Shown: positions 25,157 through 37,699, counted from the stretch's first letter. The stretch is DNA of 64,000 bases from Ceratopteris richardii (GCA_020310875.1 CM035428.1:100664161-100728160), one strand, 5' to 3'. Translations and numbers: made by a program. The notes: a model not told the origin generated them from the sequence alone.

Positions 25157-25388
25157 TGTTGGAGTTAGATGTCTGCGGAAGCACGCGAATAACATAAGGA
25201 AGAAGAAGAAGCTTGGAGCACAACACACAATACTAAATGTATTACCACTAGAATGTACAAAGATAAGTAACCCGTTAGGGTTATAGGCGTATATAAAAGT
25301 CAGGGGAAAAAAACCTCCTAAAGAGGGAAAAAAGTGCCTCGACGATTCTAGTGTGTTCACACACATCACTACCTAAAATATATCAACA
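25157..25388 (-). repeat. Copia LTR, 232 bp (5' LTR of the composite)
   Basis: On the plus strand it begins TGTTGGAGTTAG and ends ATATCAACA, the TG...CA-type inverted ends of LTRs. A near-identical LTR of the same length is at 27440-27671. A primer-binding site resembling TGGTATCAGAGC lies just inside, below 25157. Confidence 0.85.
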
Positions 25389-25403
25389 CAATCAAGTTAG
25401 GCA

Positions 25404-25565
25404 ACAATGCAAGATGTCCTGCAGAGGGAAAAGGTACGATTTCTTTCATTAAGTCTAATGGTGATGTCAGAAAGCTTTCAAATGTGTTTCACGTTCCACA
25501 AATCAAACAAAATCTACTTTGAATAGCTTTTATAATTGATCAAGGTCATCAAGAATCTTTCAGTA
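25404..25565 (+). mobile_element. Small Ty1/copia protease fragment, opposite strand
   Basis: Plus-strand reading GKGTISFIKSNGDVRKLSNV followed by FHVPQIKQNLL matches the copia protease/pre-integrase text. It is a relic of a different copia element caught between two minus-strand elements. Confidence 0.7.
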
Positions 25566-25603
25566 AGATGAGCTAAGATTATGGACAACACAACAACATT
25601 GTT

Positions 25604-27671
25604 GGGATACCATTTCAGATTTCTGTAGGCATTACAAACTAGAAAAATTCAGATGAACAAAGTGTGCATGCCAAACCTTTGCATCTGACATAGCCTAAGA
25701 ATTGTGGACTGCACATGCTGAATCATTCACAGATCTTTCATAGTCTATGAGCTTATACAACCCACAACATAAAATGCCAGAAGCAATAATCACATCACCA
25801 TTTGACAGATCATGAACTGTACACCTATCATCAATAAATTTCACAACCAAGCCAATCTTGGCTAAAGCTTAAACTGATAATATATTCTACTTGATCCCTG
25901 GCACAAATAAAGCATCTAACAAAGTGAAAGAACTACCATTAGTAGTAGTCAAAATGATCTTACCAACTCCCATGACAAGATAAGAGGAGTTATTGGTGCA
26001 TGTGATAGTATTCCCTGTAGGGGCAGGCTCAAGTGTAGTGAAGAAATTGTGCTATGAGGTGATATGTTTGGTCGCCCCACTATCAAATTACCAAACATCT
26101 GAGTCTAATGCAGGCATGCATTGCTCATGAGAAGATGGTTCAAAACTGCAAACAATAGTTAAACGCCCATTCTTCTTCCTGCACAAGGTTAGCAGACTCT
26201 GTTTTCAGTCTAGAGGCCTCTACAACAACCATTCCAACCTCTTTCTTCTTTTCCCCTTTAGCAGCCAGTTTTGGATAGTTCTTTATGATATGATCATTTC
26301 CTTTACAATATTTGCAAAACAATTTCTACTTTTCTGATTTCTTTTCATCTTTGTCTTCTCTCTTTGATTGTGCAAAATTAGCAGATTTCTGCTTACTAGT
26401 TGAAGAGCTCCATTTTCCTTTGCACTTCTGACTAGCCAGGAAAGCTTGATCTGCAACATGCATAATGGACCTATTATGCCTGGACTGATCTTCGTGCAAC
26501 AGAATAGAGACTAACTCCTCAAATGACAAGGCATTTGTATTGCCTTTCATCATCAAACGAAGAGTAGAAGCAAAAAATCTGATATGAATTAGGAAGACCA
26601 TTCAGAACGGTCTGCACATGTGAGCTATTTGGTATAAACTCATCAACAGAAATCAGCTGTTCCTTCAAATCTTTGATCTTTGTTAGAAAAATCTCCATAG
26701 AATCACCTTCATTCATGTGCTCACTCTCCAACTGTTTTCGGAGGTAAGCAACAGGACCCTTATTCCTAGCTTGGTACAATGTGGTAAGTGTATCCAAAGC
26801 ATCCTTAGCTATTTTGCAAGAGCGAATGTGAGGAATAATGGCACGTTTGATAGAAAAAGCTATCAATGCATGTGCATGAGCATCTCTGCCATCCCAATGA
26901 ATTTGATCTGCAGTAGGTGCAATAGAAATAGCAGCATGAATAGGAATCTACAGAATATCATCATCTTTGACACCATCTCCATTAGCTCAAGCACCTGTAT
27001 TTGCAATACCTGTAGTCGCAGGTGTGACAGGACATCTTTCAACACCCTGAACAATATTCCATAGTCCTTTTGCAACCAATACCTGTCACATCATATAAGC
27101 CCATAATGGGTAGTTGGTACCATCCAACTTATCCTCAACAACCAACATACAAAATACATCATTGCTTTCAGCCATGGCCAGTGACTAAAATACATTGATG
27201 CGGAAAATTGATTGTATCTCAAAAAGTTGAAAAGAACTACCCAAACAAATTTTGCTAAACCTATAGCAGACTTCGAGATGCTTATATTGACGAACCAAAA
27301 TTGGTATATACCTTTGGTAGAAAAAGATGAAATAGCCTACACAAGCGCTGCGATAGTGTGTTCGGAGGCCGAAAATCGCAATTTCGGCACCACAACGGAT
27401 GACACCCTAGATGAAGCGATGACTTACTCTAATACCAATTGTTGGAGTTAGACGTCTGCGGAAGCAAGCGAATAGCACAAGGAAGAAGAAAGAAGCTTAG
27501 AGCACAACACACAATACTGAATGTATTACCACTAGAATGTACAAAGATAAGTAGCCCATTAGGGCAATAGGCATATATACAAGCTGAGGGAAAAAAACCT
27601 CATAAAGAGGGAAAAAAGTGCCCCGATGGTAGTAGTGTGTTCACACACATCACTACCTAAATATATCAACA
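25604..27671 (-). mobile_element. Partial Ty1/copia copy (gag-protease end with 5' LTR)
   Basis: Minus strand, same family as the composite at 17923-25388. Parts: pre-integrase (about 25610-25760), protease (about 25790-26110), gag (about 26113-27175, with the knuckle region near 26300), leader, primer site near 27426-27439 (TGGTATTAGAG, tRNA-iMet-like), and LTR 27440-27671. RT and integrase are not seen. Broken. It stands head-to-tail with the neighbouring copy. Confidence 0.85.
27440..27671 (-). repeat. Copia LTR, 232 bp
   Basis: Begins TGTTGGAGTTAGACG and ends ATATATCAACA on the plus strand. Same length as the LTR at 25157-25388 and close in sequence. Confidence 0.85.
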
Positions 27672-27689
27672 GATACCATCTATACTCAA

Positions 27690-29050
27690 AATCCATCTTT
27701 GAGTATTTTTCTATGTATGGCCCTTCTTTCGTTTTCTCTAGAGCTAGGTTTTGGCTTACTAGTATGATAGCTTTTTCTAGATTCTCTTCCATGTATTCTA
27801 ATGATATAACATTCGGTAGTTTTGATTTCTTTTTGTCTTAAGATAGGTCATGGAGGCTCTAAGTTATCTTGATCGAATCTAGGCCTTAGCTGATTGTAAT
27901 ATGGCTCCCTCATATGATATGTTTGTGGGTCTCTATATTGGTCCCTTTTGATTCATAGGCCTTTGTGGGTATTTTTATCTTGGAGGTGATATGTTGTAAT
28001 AACACTCAACCATCGAGTGATTAGTCCATTTCTAGTTAATTGCATAAAATTGAATGGGAATTCACTCTACTGGAGGATTATTGGGTGTTGGAATCACCTA
28101 AGTGGTTGAGTACTCTAATGTAATGGTCGATTCTCTCCCCCTTACAATGTTATTGATTGAAATTCTTAGCTATTAATATGGTTGTCTCATCTATGTGATA
28201 TAGTTGAGCTTGAGAAAGTAGAATTTTTTCTTCTAACATCTATCATTAGAATATTTAGATCTATTACCCAATTATCCTTGAGATCTACACATGATTTTAT
28301 GCAATCATTAAAATCAAATAAATTTCGGACATACACTAACATCCTTTGTTGACTATTATTGAATCCATCAAGGAGAAATATATGAACTTCCATTGTGAGG
28401 GTAATTCTTTGAGAGGACATTTATCCACATATTTCTAACATATTCTAGAAATTATCCATATTAATTCATGGATAACACTTTTGATGCTATAAATCAAGGA
28501 GGAAGAGTCATTCTTCACTCCTTGTTGGGAAAATCCTCTTATAGATTGCTCCATTAAGATTTCTAAGTTTTTGAAGGTAGTTATCATTAACAATTGGAAC
28601 CAAGCTAGAGTTATTCTTTCCAGTATCAAGCCAAAAGCTTCATATTGGGATAATATGTCTTATATTTTCTTAGCTTTAAGAACTTTCTTGGACTTTGCAA
28701 CATGATCATATGGATACATGGTCCCTTCAAAGTGATTCTTCATGCACTTTGCTACTTGAGAGGATCCAAGGTGTTTTCTTGTTTCCTAAGGTTGTAAATT
28801 AGCATGTCTTGTAATTAAATTATGCTTTGGGTCATTTCCTTTTCTAATTATGAGATGTGTTTTCCTTGAATGATATCTAAATAGGCCCTCCTCAAATGGA
28901 TGTTCTCCTAGTAGAATTTTTGGATCATCTCCTAGCACTTCTCTTGTTAAAGTTTGAGAGCTTGTTTTAATGGGATTATAGTTACTAATATTTGCATTAC
29001 CAATATTTCTCATTGAACAATATGTATTACTTAATTTTAATACATATACA
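27690..29050 (-). mobile_element. Ty3/gypsy gag relic
   Basis: Reverse-strand pieces read ITLAWFQLL...GVKNDSSSLIYS (28435-28629) and LLDGFNNSQQRMLVYVRN (28187-28420). They line up with the gag of the large gypsy array (IALAWFQSL...GIKHNSSSLLHS; FLEGLTNGTLRMLVYVK). Much older and highly broken. The limits are approximate. Confidence 0.7.
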
Positions 29051-29741
29051 AATGAATACTAGAAAAAAAATTATTCTTGAACTTATAGATCATTAACTAT
29101 TTCATGGGTGGTGATATAGCATTAATTTCAAATCTTATATACCCGAATTGCACATTTTCTCTCACTCAATCAACTTACCTCTATGGTTTAACTCCTCAAA
29201 TCATGCTTGTAATCCTTCTCAAGATTTAAACTCGATTGCGATTTCCCAGTCCTTAGCACCACAAGTCATAGTTGTTGAAAAAAAATTGATAGAGCCTTCC
29301 CTATTTGGTTGATGTTTGGGAGAGGTGATAATGGGTGGATATGATCGAGAAGTCATAGTGTATCCTCTTGTGCATGGGATATCATAATGATGTGTAAATG
29401 GTCCAATAAATCTTAGAAAATGACTTTTTAAGTTATACTCAATCATATGATAATCTCACAAGCTGTGCCACATCTTATTGACCAATTGTAGTTGGTTGGG
29501 ATGATCAATAATCATACATAAAATAATCAAATTTTATTGGTCCAATTCAAAATCCAATCCAAGACACGTTGCACTCACAAGATTTTCCAACTCGCTCTCA
29601 CGAAAGTTTAAAAGAAGTTTCACTTACCTATTTTATGGGCTGAATTCAATCAAATAGCAAAGTCACACTAGTCCAATGGTCAACAACACAAGTTGTATGT
29701 GGGACAGATCGTATCCATGCCCTCTCCAAGTTGCAGGTAAA
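29051..29741. other. Intergenic stretch, no feature recognised
   Basis: AT-rich DNA between the gag relic and the next copia LTR. No gene or clear repeat seen; it may be further decayed retroelement sequence. Confidence 0.4.
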
Positions 29742-32700
29742 TGTTGGGTGTGTGAGAGGGTGAGGAAGCATGAATGTAAGTACACACAAGAGCAAAGGAC
29801 ATCAACACATGAAGAAACATGATGGTTGGAAGATCTCTCTATTGATAGATGCTGATCAATAGTGTGAGAATGAGTGAATTGAGATCTATAAGTGAATCCA
29901 TAAGTACACGGTACCAACACATATGATTATATTGTGTATATGTGGTTACATGGGTTAAAACCATCTAGCCAGCTCTAATCTAAAAACTACCCATGTATAA
30001 GGAAACCGTCCACATCAAAGCTACCTAAGGGGCACATAAATGTAACAAAACCCTCTAGAGCAAATGATGTGAACACATATAGTGAGTGAAAAATTAGCCC
30101 CCACAAGGTAGTAATCCTAAAGATTTGCAAAAAGCTTCAAACTTTTCCAATGGAAGAGATTTGGTGAATATGTCCGCCATGTAGCCACATATACCAAATC
30201 AATATCTCCAACATGAACGATGCCTCTAAAATAATGATAATGAACCTCAATGTGCTTTGTGCACACATGAAACACTTGATTTCTTGCAACCATCAATGTA
30301 CTCTGATTATCAGTGAAAATATGAGTAGATGCATCATCTCCATGCATAGAACCAACAATAGCAATCTCAATCATATACAATCAATTGTACTTGTGAATAT
30401 TACCCTATACTCAACTTCATAACTCGATTTGGCCATAGTAGGTTGCTTCTTAACCAACCAAGGTATGCATGATCCTCTTAGGAAAAAAGAAATTACCACT
30501 AGCACACACTCATGAATCATATCAAATAGCCCAATCACCATTTGTAAAAGAAGTGCCAATTCAAGAAGTGTTCTATTCTTGTGTTGTACAACACCATCTT
30601 GTTGAGGTGTGTATGACACTATATATTGGTGAAAAATACCTCTTTCACAAAGAACAACATTGAATTCATGTGACATGTATTCATCACCATGATCCCTGCG
30701 AAGAGTCAAAACTTATTGCCACAAAAAGTTTCAACAATAACTAAATCTTAAAGTAACAAAATACCTCATTCTTTGCTTTCATAGGATACATCCAAGCATG
30801 GAGTGTTGCATGATCAATGAAAGTAAAAAAATACACATGCTTGCCAAAAGATGGAGTCTTGATCAAACCACATACATCACTATGAACAAGCTATAATTTT
30901 GTGTAGTGTGTGTAGCACCATCTTTGGGAAAAGAAGCATGATGCATTTTTCCAAGTATACAACCTTGACATGCATGCTTTTCAATGGAATCAAGTGTTGA
31001 AAAACCAATAAACCATGTCCTTCTTTTCCAAATAAAGTATAATATTGAAGTTCAAATGACCAAAACGAGCATGGCATAAATTTGTTTCAGCTATAGAAGA
31101 AGTATGAGTAAGTAAGGTGTTTGAGAAAACTCTCTTATATGTATCCAATTGATTCAAACCATTGCCCAATGTCCCTGACATCACAATGGCATCACCATTG
31201 CTTAAATCATGAACCATACATTTGTTATAAAAAGTGTATATGAAGTTCCACACTAGCAATAGGAGGAACTAAAATCAAGTTTTTCTTGATGTCGGTTATA
31301 TACAATGCATTCTTGAGGGTCACAATATCTCCATTTGCAGCTGTAAGATGAATTTCTCCAACTTCAATAATAGGATGAGAGGTAGTTTTTGTACGTACAA
31401 CATGTCCTCTATTGGGAACATCTTTCAAAGATGCAAATTTTTTATCTTGCATGATGTGATGTGCTTTGAAGCACCACTATCGAATAACCAATCCAAATCA
31501 GCTTCATTCACAATCATACATGCAGAATGTGATGAAGAATTAGAATGACATGTATACATGCTTTCTACATTCATCAATGATATTTGCATCTCTTCTTCTT
31601 TTACATATCACCATCAAGAGAGGAAGAGGTGGAAGAGGAAGAGTGAGGCTTTGGTTTTAATGAACCCAAAGCTAAGCCATACTTACTTTTACCCTTTTGT
31701 GTAATAGCAAGTGGTTGTGTTCCCTCAAGCAAACAATTTCTATTCACTGTTAGTTGAGCTTCTTGCAAAAGAAGAGATACAAGCTCATCAAAGGTATAGA
31801 TTTGGATTTTCTTTTTCAACCAAACAAATTGTAGTAGAAAAAAATTGAAAGGGTTCTGAAAATCCTTTGACTAATGTAGAAATGTGTGATACACCTAGAA
31901 TGATTTCATCCATATTTTCAATTGCTTCTTCAAATCCTTGATGCAAGTAACGTATACATCCATTGACTCATTTTCAACCTACATACATCTTCAAGTTGCT
32001 TTCTTAAGTAAGAAACTTGTGCCTCATTATGCATTGCATACAAAGAAGCAAGTGTATCCCAAGCTTGCCTTGAATTAGTGCATGATCAGATGTCTCAAAT
32101 AATATGTCACTTCACAAAAATGGAAATCAATGCATGAGCTTGAGCATCCTTTCCATCCCATCTAAGTTGCTCTCGCAAGGTGGATAAGGCATAGTCATTG
32201 TACTTGAAGAAGAACCTGAATCTATGATAGTAGGCTACACAGTAGAAGAACCCCTTGGTGGCTTATAAACATGTGCCACTATGTACCCTAGTTTCTTTGC
32301 AACATGAAAATGCTTCATCATGTAAGAAAACATTGGATAGTTGGTCCAATCAAGCTTATTTTCAATTTGAAGCATGCCAAATAAATCATTGCTTGCCATT
32401 GTACCAAAGAACTTAAAAGTAGTAAGCTATGAGATTTAACAAAGCTGAAGTGTATCTCACAATATATGACTCTGATGGAAATTCTAACTACAAGAATGGC
32501 TTCCAAAGGGGGTTGAAACCCTAATGCACTTGTTGAAAATGATGTATGAGAGCCGAATCTTGTACTTCTATGCTTTAGAACGAATTTTCACTGTTAGAAG
32601 TGCACATCATGACAGATGCAAAAAAAAAGTAGGTTGAGAAGGAGCTTAACTTGCTCTGTTACCACTTTTGGGTGTGTGAGAGAGTGAGGAAGTACGAATA

Positions 32701-32997
32701 GAAGTACACACAAGAGCAAAGAAGGAGATCAATGCATGAAGAAACACAATGGCTAGAAGAGGTCTCTATTGATAGATGATGAACAATGACCAATAGTATG
32801 AGAATGAGTGGTTTGAGAGCTATAAGTGAATCCCTAAGTACAATGTACCATCACATATGAGTATATCATGTATATGTGGTTACATGGAGAAACCTCTAGC
32901 CAACTCTAGAGTAAAAAGTGCCCATCTATAGGGAAATAATTCACATCAAAGCTACTCTAGGGACACATAAGTAAAATAATAAACCCCAAGTTGCACA
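29742..32997 (-). mobile_element. Second Ty1/copia family, decayed element with two LTRs
   Basis: LTRs at about 29742-30080 and about 32667-32997 share GGGTGTGTGAGAG... through TACACACAAGAGCAAAG and the later GTATATGTGGTTACATGG. Parts on the minus strand: RNase H (about 30117-30470, with DNQSTLMVARN and TKHIEVHYHYFR), integrase piece (about 30560-30709), pre-integrase (about 30990-31200), protease (about 31225-31452), gag (about 31600-32400) and a primer site resembling TGGTATCAGAGC near 32653-32664. RT is not evident. Broken in many places; the LTRs differ visibly, so it is older than the gypsy array. Confidence 0.85.
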
Positions 32998-32998
32998 C

Positions 32999-33621
32999 TA
33001 TCACTCTAACACAATGGCAAGTACCAACGTGAGGAGCTTCACCTCATAAATGTCAATCCGTGGAGACGTGAGGACCGGTATGAAGACCAAGAGCAAGTGA
33101 AGTGCACAAATGCATGAGTGAAAGCATAGAAACATGCACACACATACACACACACGCGCACAAGGTAAGAGCAAAGAGTGGATCAATGGAAGGACTTTGA
33201 TTACAAAAGAACTCTCTTACAAAGCTGAATTCTACAACAAGCTAACCCCAAAAATGAGCTCTCCAGCCCTTTTTATAGTTTTTTGAGTGGTTTTGGCCTT
33301 GTCCAGACCTAGTGTCCGGCCTAGTTAAAAATAGGTTCCAAGGCTTATTTGGGGACTCAAACGGAATCTAAAACTTATGAAAATTGGTAGGATGATACTT
33401 CTAATATCCTCAAGCTCGAGGACTCCTCGGCTTGAACAAAATGAGTTGTAAAAATGGAAAATGGTATTAACAATGGTTTTTAATGACAAAAGTCACTATA
33501 TTTATAGGGATTTCTTCTGAAAACTTGACATGTGCTTCTTGGAGCTCCCTACATGCTCCTTCTTCTTGTGTGTCCACTTCATTGATGCGCTTCGATGCTT
33601 GTGTGTGACCTTAACTGTCAA
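32999..33621 (-). repeat. Gypsy LTR 1 (left, 3' LTR of unit 1)
   Basis: Plus-strand text TCACTCTAACACAATGGCAAG to ...CTTAACTGTCAACA, followed by CTCCCCCCCCCTCTAG, the complement of a polypurine tract. It contains the TATA-like CCTTTTTATAGTTTTTTGAG. Confidence 0.9.
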
Positions 33622-34500
33622 CACTCCCCCCCCTCTAGAGCCTATCATCCCAGACAGACCCTTGTTGTAGTGGTTGTTCCATGTAGTGTGTGGAGAGATA
33701 GTGTCCATCATGTATCCACAAGAGTGGTCCATCTTCCAATTGTAGCTTGGGCAGTTGTCCGGTTCATCATTTGTTCATTGCTACCTTTGTCTGGACTTCT
33801 TCCTTGTATTCCAGCTTGATCGTGTCCTTGCAAGCTTTCAAAAATTGTGAGCTACTCAAAAGAGGTTATCAATGTTGATTATGAGCAACTCTCATGGTGG
33901 ATGGCTTCCTGGCTCGTGTTGCTGGCACCGTGATGTCCCTTGGTTCTTCCAAAGATGGCTTCCCTACTTTCCATACCAAGTACTCGTGACCCATAACGAT
34001 TGATGGGTAAGTGCATTAGTGCATGGGTTGGAAGAAGAATGTGCCTTGTGCACGACCGTGTAATGTAGCCCTATGCATGCATACTTTGGAAATGCATTGG
34101 AAGAATTATGGTGCAAGAAATTGGGTCTTGAGCAAAGTGCTCAAGGGTATGCCGATGAAGAGGTTTCCTAATCGACCATGGTTATGTTGTTGTTGATGCA
34201 TACAATTCTTACCATGGTGAAAGGTCCGTTGAGCTTCAGCTCTTCATGTGATGCTTCCATCATGGTGATTGGCCATAAGCTTGTCTTCCGTTGTTGATGG
34301 CTATCCTTGTTGATGGTTCACCTGGGGGATTCTTCAAATGCACAATCCCGTTCTTTCTCTCGTCTTCTTCCGCTTCTTCTTTTTCCTCTTTTTTTTAAAT
34401 TTTCTCTCTTTTTTTTTTTTATAATGGAGTAAAACAAGAAAAATGGTGTTAGCATCAATAAAATATTTTATACAGGTCAGATGTGTTACATGTGTCTGGG
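33622..34500 (-). other. 3' untranslated part of gypsy unit 1
   Basis: Between the polypurine tract and the extra frame. No coding seen. A segment of about 50 bp (CGTGTAATGTAGCCCTATGC...) at about 34047-34099 is repeated at about 34517-34569. Confidence 0.7.
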
Positions 34501-34504
34501 ATTC

Positions 34505-35913
34505 TTAGGTGTGTCTATGCACGGCCGTGTAATGTAGCCCTATGCATGCATACTTTGGACATGCATGACCTGAATGGTGCAAAAGACAAGGTTGTGCCAA
34601 AGGCACATGGTTGTTGCATGTCGAGGCTTTTAATGTTGTTGGTGGGTGTTGATGTAGTCTTTGTTGGAGGTAGCCAGTGGACCTTGAAATGATGTAATCC
34701 TTCTTATAGGGATCCATTTCAGGATAGTATTTGGCCCTATAGACATAAGCTCTATCCTCTTTATCTTTGGGTGGTTTTTGAATTTTGGTATCCAGCATGG
34801 TTCGCTCTTTGGCTCTCTGGAAGCTAGTGGTACTTTGGGCTTCCACACCCATACCCTTGTCGGTTGCCTTTTTATGATGGTCGAAGAGGTGGGTTGATTT
34901 GCTTTGGTTCTTTGTGCTTGGTGTTGACCCTTGCTTCTCCTTGGTGTCTTTGTGGAAGCTTTGCTTGTGAGGGAGATTTGGGATGTTTGTGCAAGTAAGA
35001 GTTTCTTGGGTACCCACATTTGTAATCGCCCTTTTTGAGCTGCAACTAACTTCTTTGGCACCCAATATTGTATGTTATTATGGTTGGCCTCCCGCGATTG
35101 CTTTGGTACCCAAATTTGTACGTTATTATGGTCGACCTCCCGCGATTGCTTTGGTACCCAAATTTGTCGAAGACCATAGGATTGAGCTGGTCCTCGTTTC
35201 TTAGTGCTTCTTTTAGCATGGTTGGCTTGTCTCACTGGGAAGGGTTGTGGCAAAGATGGTGGTTGTTCTCCTTTTTGTACCCAAATCTGCTTCATGCCCT
35301 GGGCTTCTTTCTTCTTGAATTCTGTCTGTCTAGTTGATATAGCAGATGTCTTTTTTGCTTGCCTCTTTGGTCGAGTTACACTCGCATTAGTATGTGAAAG
35401 AGAAGCAAGGTTTGCTGGCCTTTGGGATTGTGCTTCCATGAGTGAGTCCTTTGACTTTGTAGGGTTATTAACACACACAACATTTTCTTTGCAAAGCGTA
35501 GTTTTGAAAGAACTAAGAGAATGTGGGACCTCTGGATTGGTGAGCATGCAATTGCCTAATTCTAATGCAATACATTGTCCATGTACCCAAACTTGAAGGA
35601 TTTCACTTCTTAGATTCAAGTTGATTGCATGGTCCTAAATCCAATCTTGACCCAAGACAAGTGGCTCTATAAGGTCCTCATTGTGACATACTAGCATTTT
35701 GACTTTCATGGGCATATCTTGAAGGTAGATGGGAAGTTCCACCTCACCCAAACAAGGGGTTTCCACACCTCCCAAACCTATGAGATAGGCTTATATGGGC
35801 TTGGTGTTCAATTGTAGATCTTGGCAGTATGAAAGTCTAACTGCACAAGTTGCTGCACCTGAGTCACTCAATGCTCTCACAGTCCTTACATCCTTCCCTT
35901 TTCCTACTGCTAT
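34505..35913 (-). mobile_element. Gypsy unit 1: post-integrase frame (retropepsin-like plus WVPK repeats)
   Basis: Lies 3' of integrase in the env-like/extra-ORF position. The N-terminal part resembles a retropepsin (DSGAAT... with LGQDW further on). The C-terminal part is Lys/Arg-rich with eight short tryptophan motifs (IWVPK, MWVPK, WVWKPK, CWIPK and variants) in about 34690-35310. No signal peptide or membrane segment is visible, so it is not an obvious envelope. Function unknown. Fossil copy. Confidence 0.75.
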
Positions 35914-35959
35914 GTTCACAAATGGACGTCGATCAATTATTTGAGAAGCAAGTGCACTT

Positions 35960-37620
35960 GATGTTTGACACATGGCCATGTGGTATCTTGGGGCCTCATG
36001 ATTAATATCTAGGCCTAGACATCTTAACTTATTTCTCCTAATGCGTTCTCTAGCCTTTGCCTGTGCTTCTTCTCTAACCCTTAACTCTTCTTCTTTTCGC
36101 TTCTTAGGAGTGTTGAGTCTCTTTAGCATATCCTCTAGAAGGGGTTCTTGATATAGCTTGACTTGACAACCACTGATATAGTTTGACAGGATATCACCTT
36201 CTAGTGCGGCCAATTGAACTGCACCGCTAGTGGAAATTCTATTAACGAGTACGTATCCTCTTTTTTCCAATTTACGGGCATGTTGCTTTAGTGTATAAAC
36301 CAACACTAGGTCCCCCTCTTTCAAGCCTTTATATTTGATATGTGCATCGAAGTATGCCTTTTGTCTTTTCTTTGTAGCATAGATGCATGCAGCCGCTCGT
36401 AGCCTCGTCTCACCTAATTGTTCTAAATCAAAGATCCTCGAGGATAACTCGTGTCCATTCCAGTCATGCTCTTGTGCTACTTTTAAAGTTGGGATTAAGA
36501 AGTCCAATGGTAGCACAACATTTTGTCCAAAGACAATATGAAATGGGGTGGCATTGAGTACCATTTTGTAGGCAGCTCGGTAAGCCCAAACAGCATGATG
36601 AAGCTGTTTATCCCAATCAGAGCGCTTATTATTTACGAGTTTGGTCAATACATTACATAGGATCTTGTTTGTGCTCTCAGCTTGTCTGTTAGCTTGTGGA
36701 TGATAGGGGGCAGACTTCTTATGTATCACCAAGAACTCTTGGAGGAGATTTTCAATGACTTCATTCAAGAAGTGTGTGCCTCTATCACTTACTAACTCTA
36801 TTGGTAACCCATATCTAGTGAACACGTTTTCAAATAAGAACTTAGCCGTTGTTTGAGCATCATTCTTTGTTGTGGCTTTGACTTCTACCCACTTTGTAAG
36901 GTAATATGTGGCTACAATAATGTATTCGGCATTGGAGTTTCTAGCTGGGGGGTTAATAGGTCCTACAAAGTCGATACCCCACTTTGAGAATGCACGGCCT
37001 CCCATCATTGGCCTCAAAGGAATCTCATCCTTTCTAATCGAATATTGTGCAACATGTGTCACATTTCTTCACATAGGCATGTGCATCCATATGAGGAGTG
37101 GGCCACCAAAGTCCTGAGAATAGAATGGTCTTGATTACTCTGTCAGGCCCAAAGTGTCCACCTGCAACACTACTGTGTGCAGTTTTTAAGACTTTCAAGT
37201 AGTCTGATTCATGAACACATAGTCTTAGGTAACCATCTTTGCCTCTCCGATATAGGTTTTTGCCTACTAAGGCATAGTCTTTAGCCTCTTGCTCCATGCT
37301 TTGTCTTCTTGCTAGACTAGCCTCGCTAGGTAATGTTCCTAATCTCATAAATTCTACCAATGGAGCACTCCAATCTGGAATTAATGATATGTGATAAAGG
37401 GTCGCATGCTCCACCGGGGGTCTCTTTTGGCACACTGGACAATTCTTGATCCACTCGTGAATTTCTTTGTCTATACTAGGCCAATACACTCCTAAACGTT
37501 TTAGATTGTGCAATGTTCGTTGTTTAGAATAGTGAATCCCTAGAAATTCTTCATGGGATTGTTGCAACCAACTACTATGTTCATCGTCCTCGACACAACA
37601 AGCGAGAACACCTTCCGTAT
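35960..37620 (-). mobile_element. Gypsy unit 1: integrase region
   Basis: Two zinc-binding stretches: one near 37400-37560 (HEEFLGIHYSK... to CPVC) and one near 37045-37170 (HSSVAGGHFGP... to CDTC). The core follows with the catalytic acidic residues in WGIDFVGP, VSDRGTHF and QAESTNK, and a C-terminal basic/GPY-like part. It joins viral cDNA to host DNA. Fossil. Confidence 0.88.
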
Positions 37621-37699
37621 CTTGTTTATACATGCTTCCTGCCAATATTTGATAGCTTTGTGATCGCACAATTTCATCCTTGTTCGTCTTCACCTTCTT

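Larger units (their letters stand above)
17923..25388 (-). mobile_element. Composite of decayed Ty1/copia elements
   Basis: Old LTR retrotransposon DNA on the minus strand. Reading from left: partial LTR (about 17923-17995), RNase H end (about 18020-18300), RT (about 18800-19560, with KLKNSLYVLKQAPHAWYEKI), integrase (about 19890-20640), pre-integrase (about 20640-20860), protease (about 20900-21330), gag (about 21340-22180). A second copy follows: integrase (about 22450-23180), pre-integrase and protease (about 23180-23749), gag (about 23760-24805), leader with a tRNA-iMet-like primer site, and LTR 25157-25388. The two copies meet near 22185. Heavily broken (many breaks). Copia order (integrase before RT) and motifs are clear. 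Confidence 0.88.

Noticed and set aside
34983-35596. Plus-strand frames over the WVPK-repeat region
   Set aside because: Antisense shadows of the gypsy post-integrase frame.
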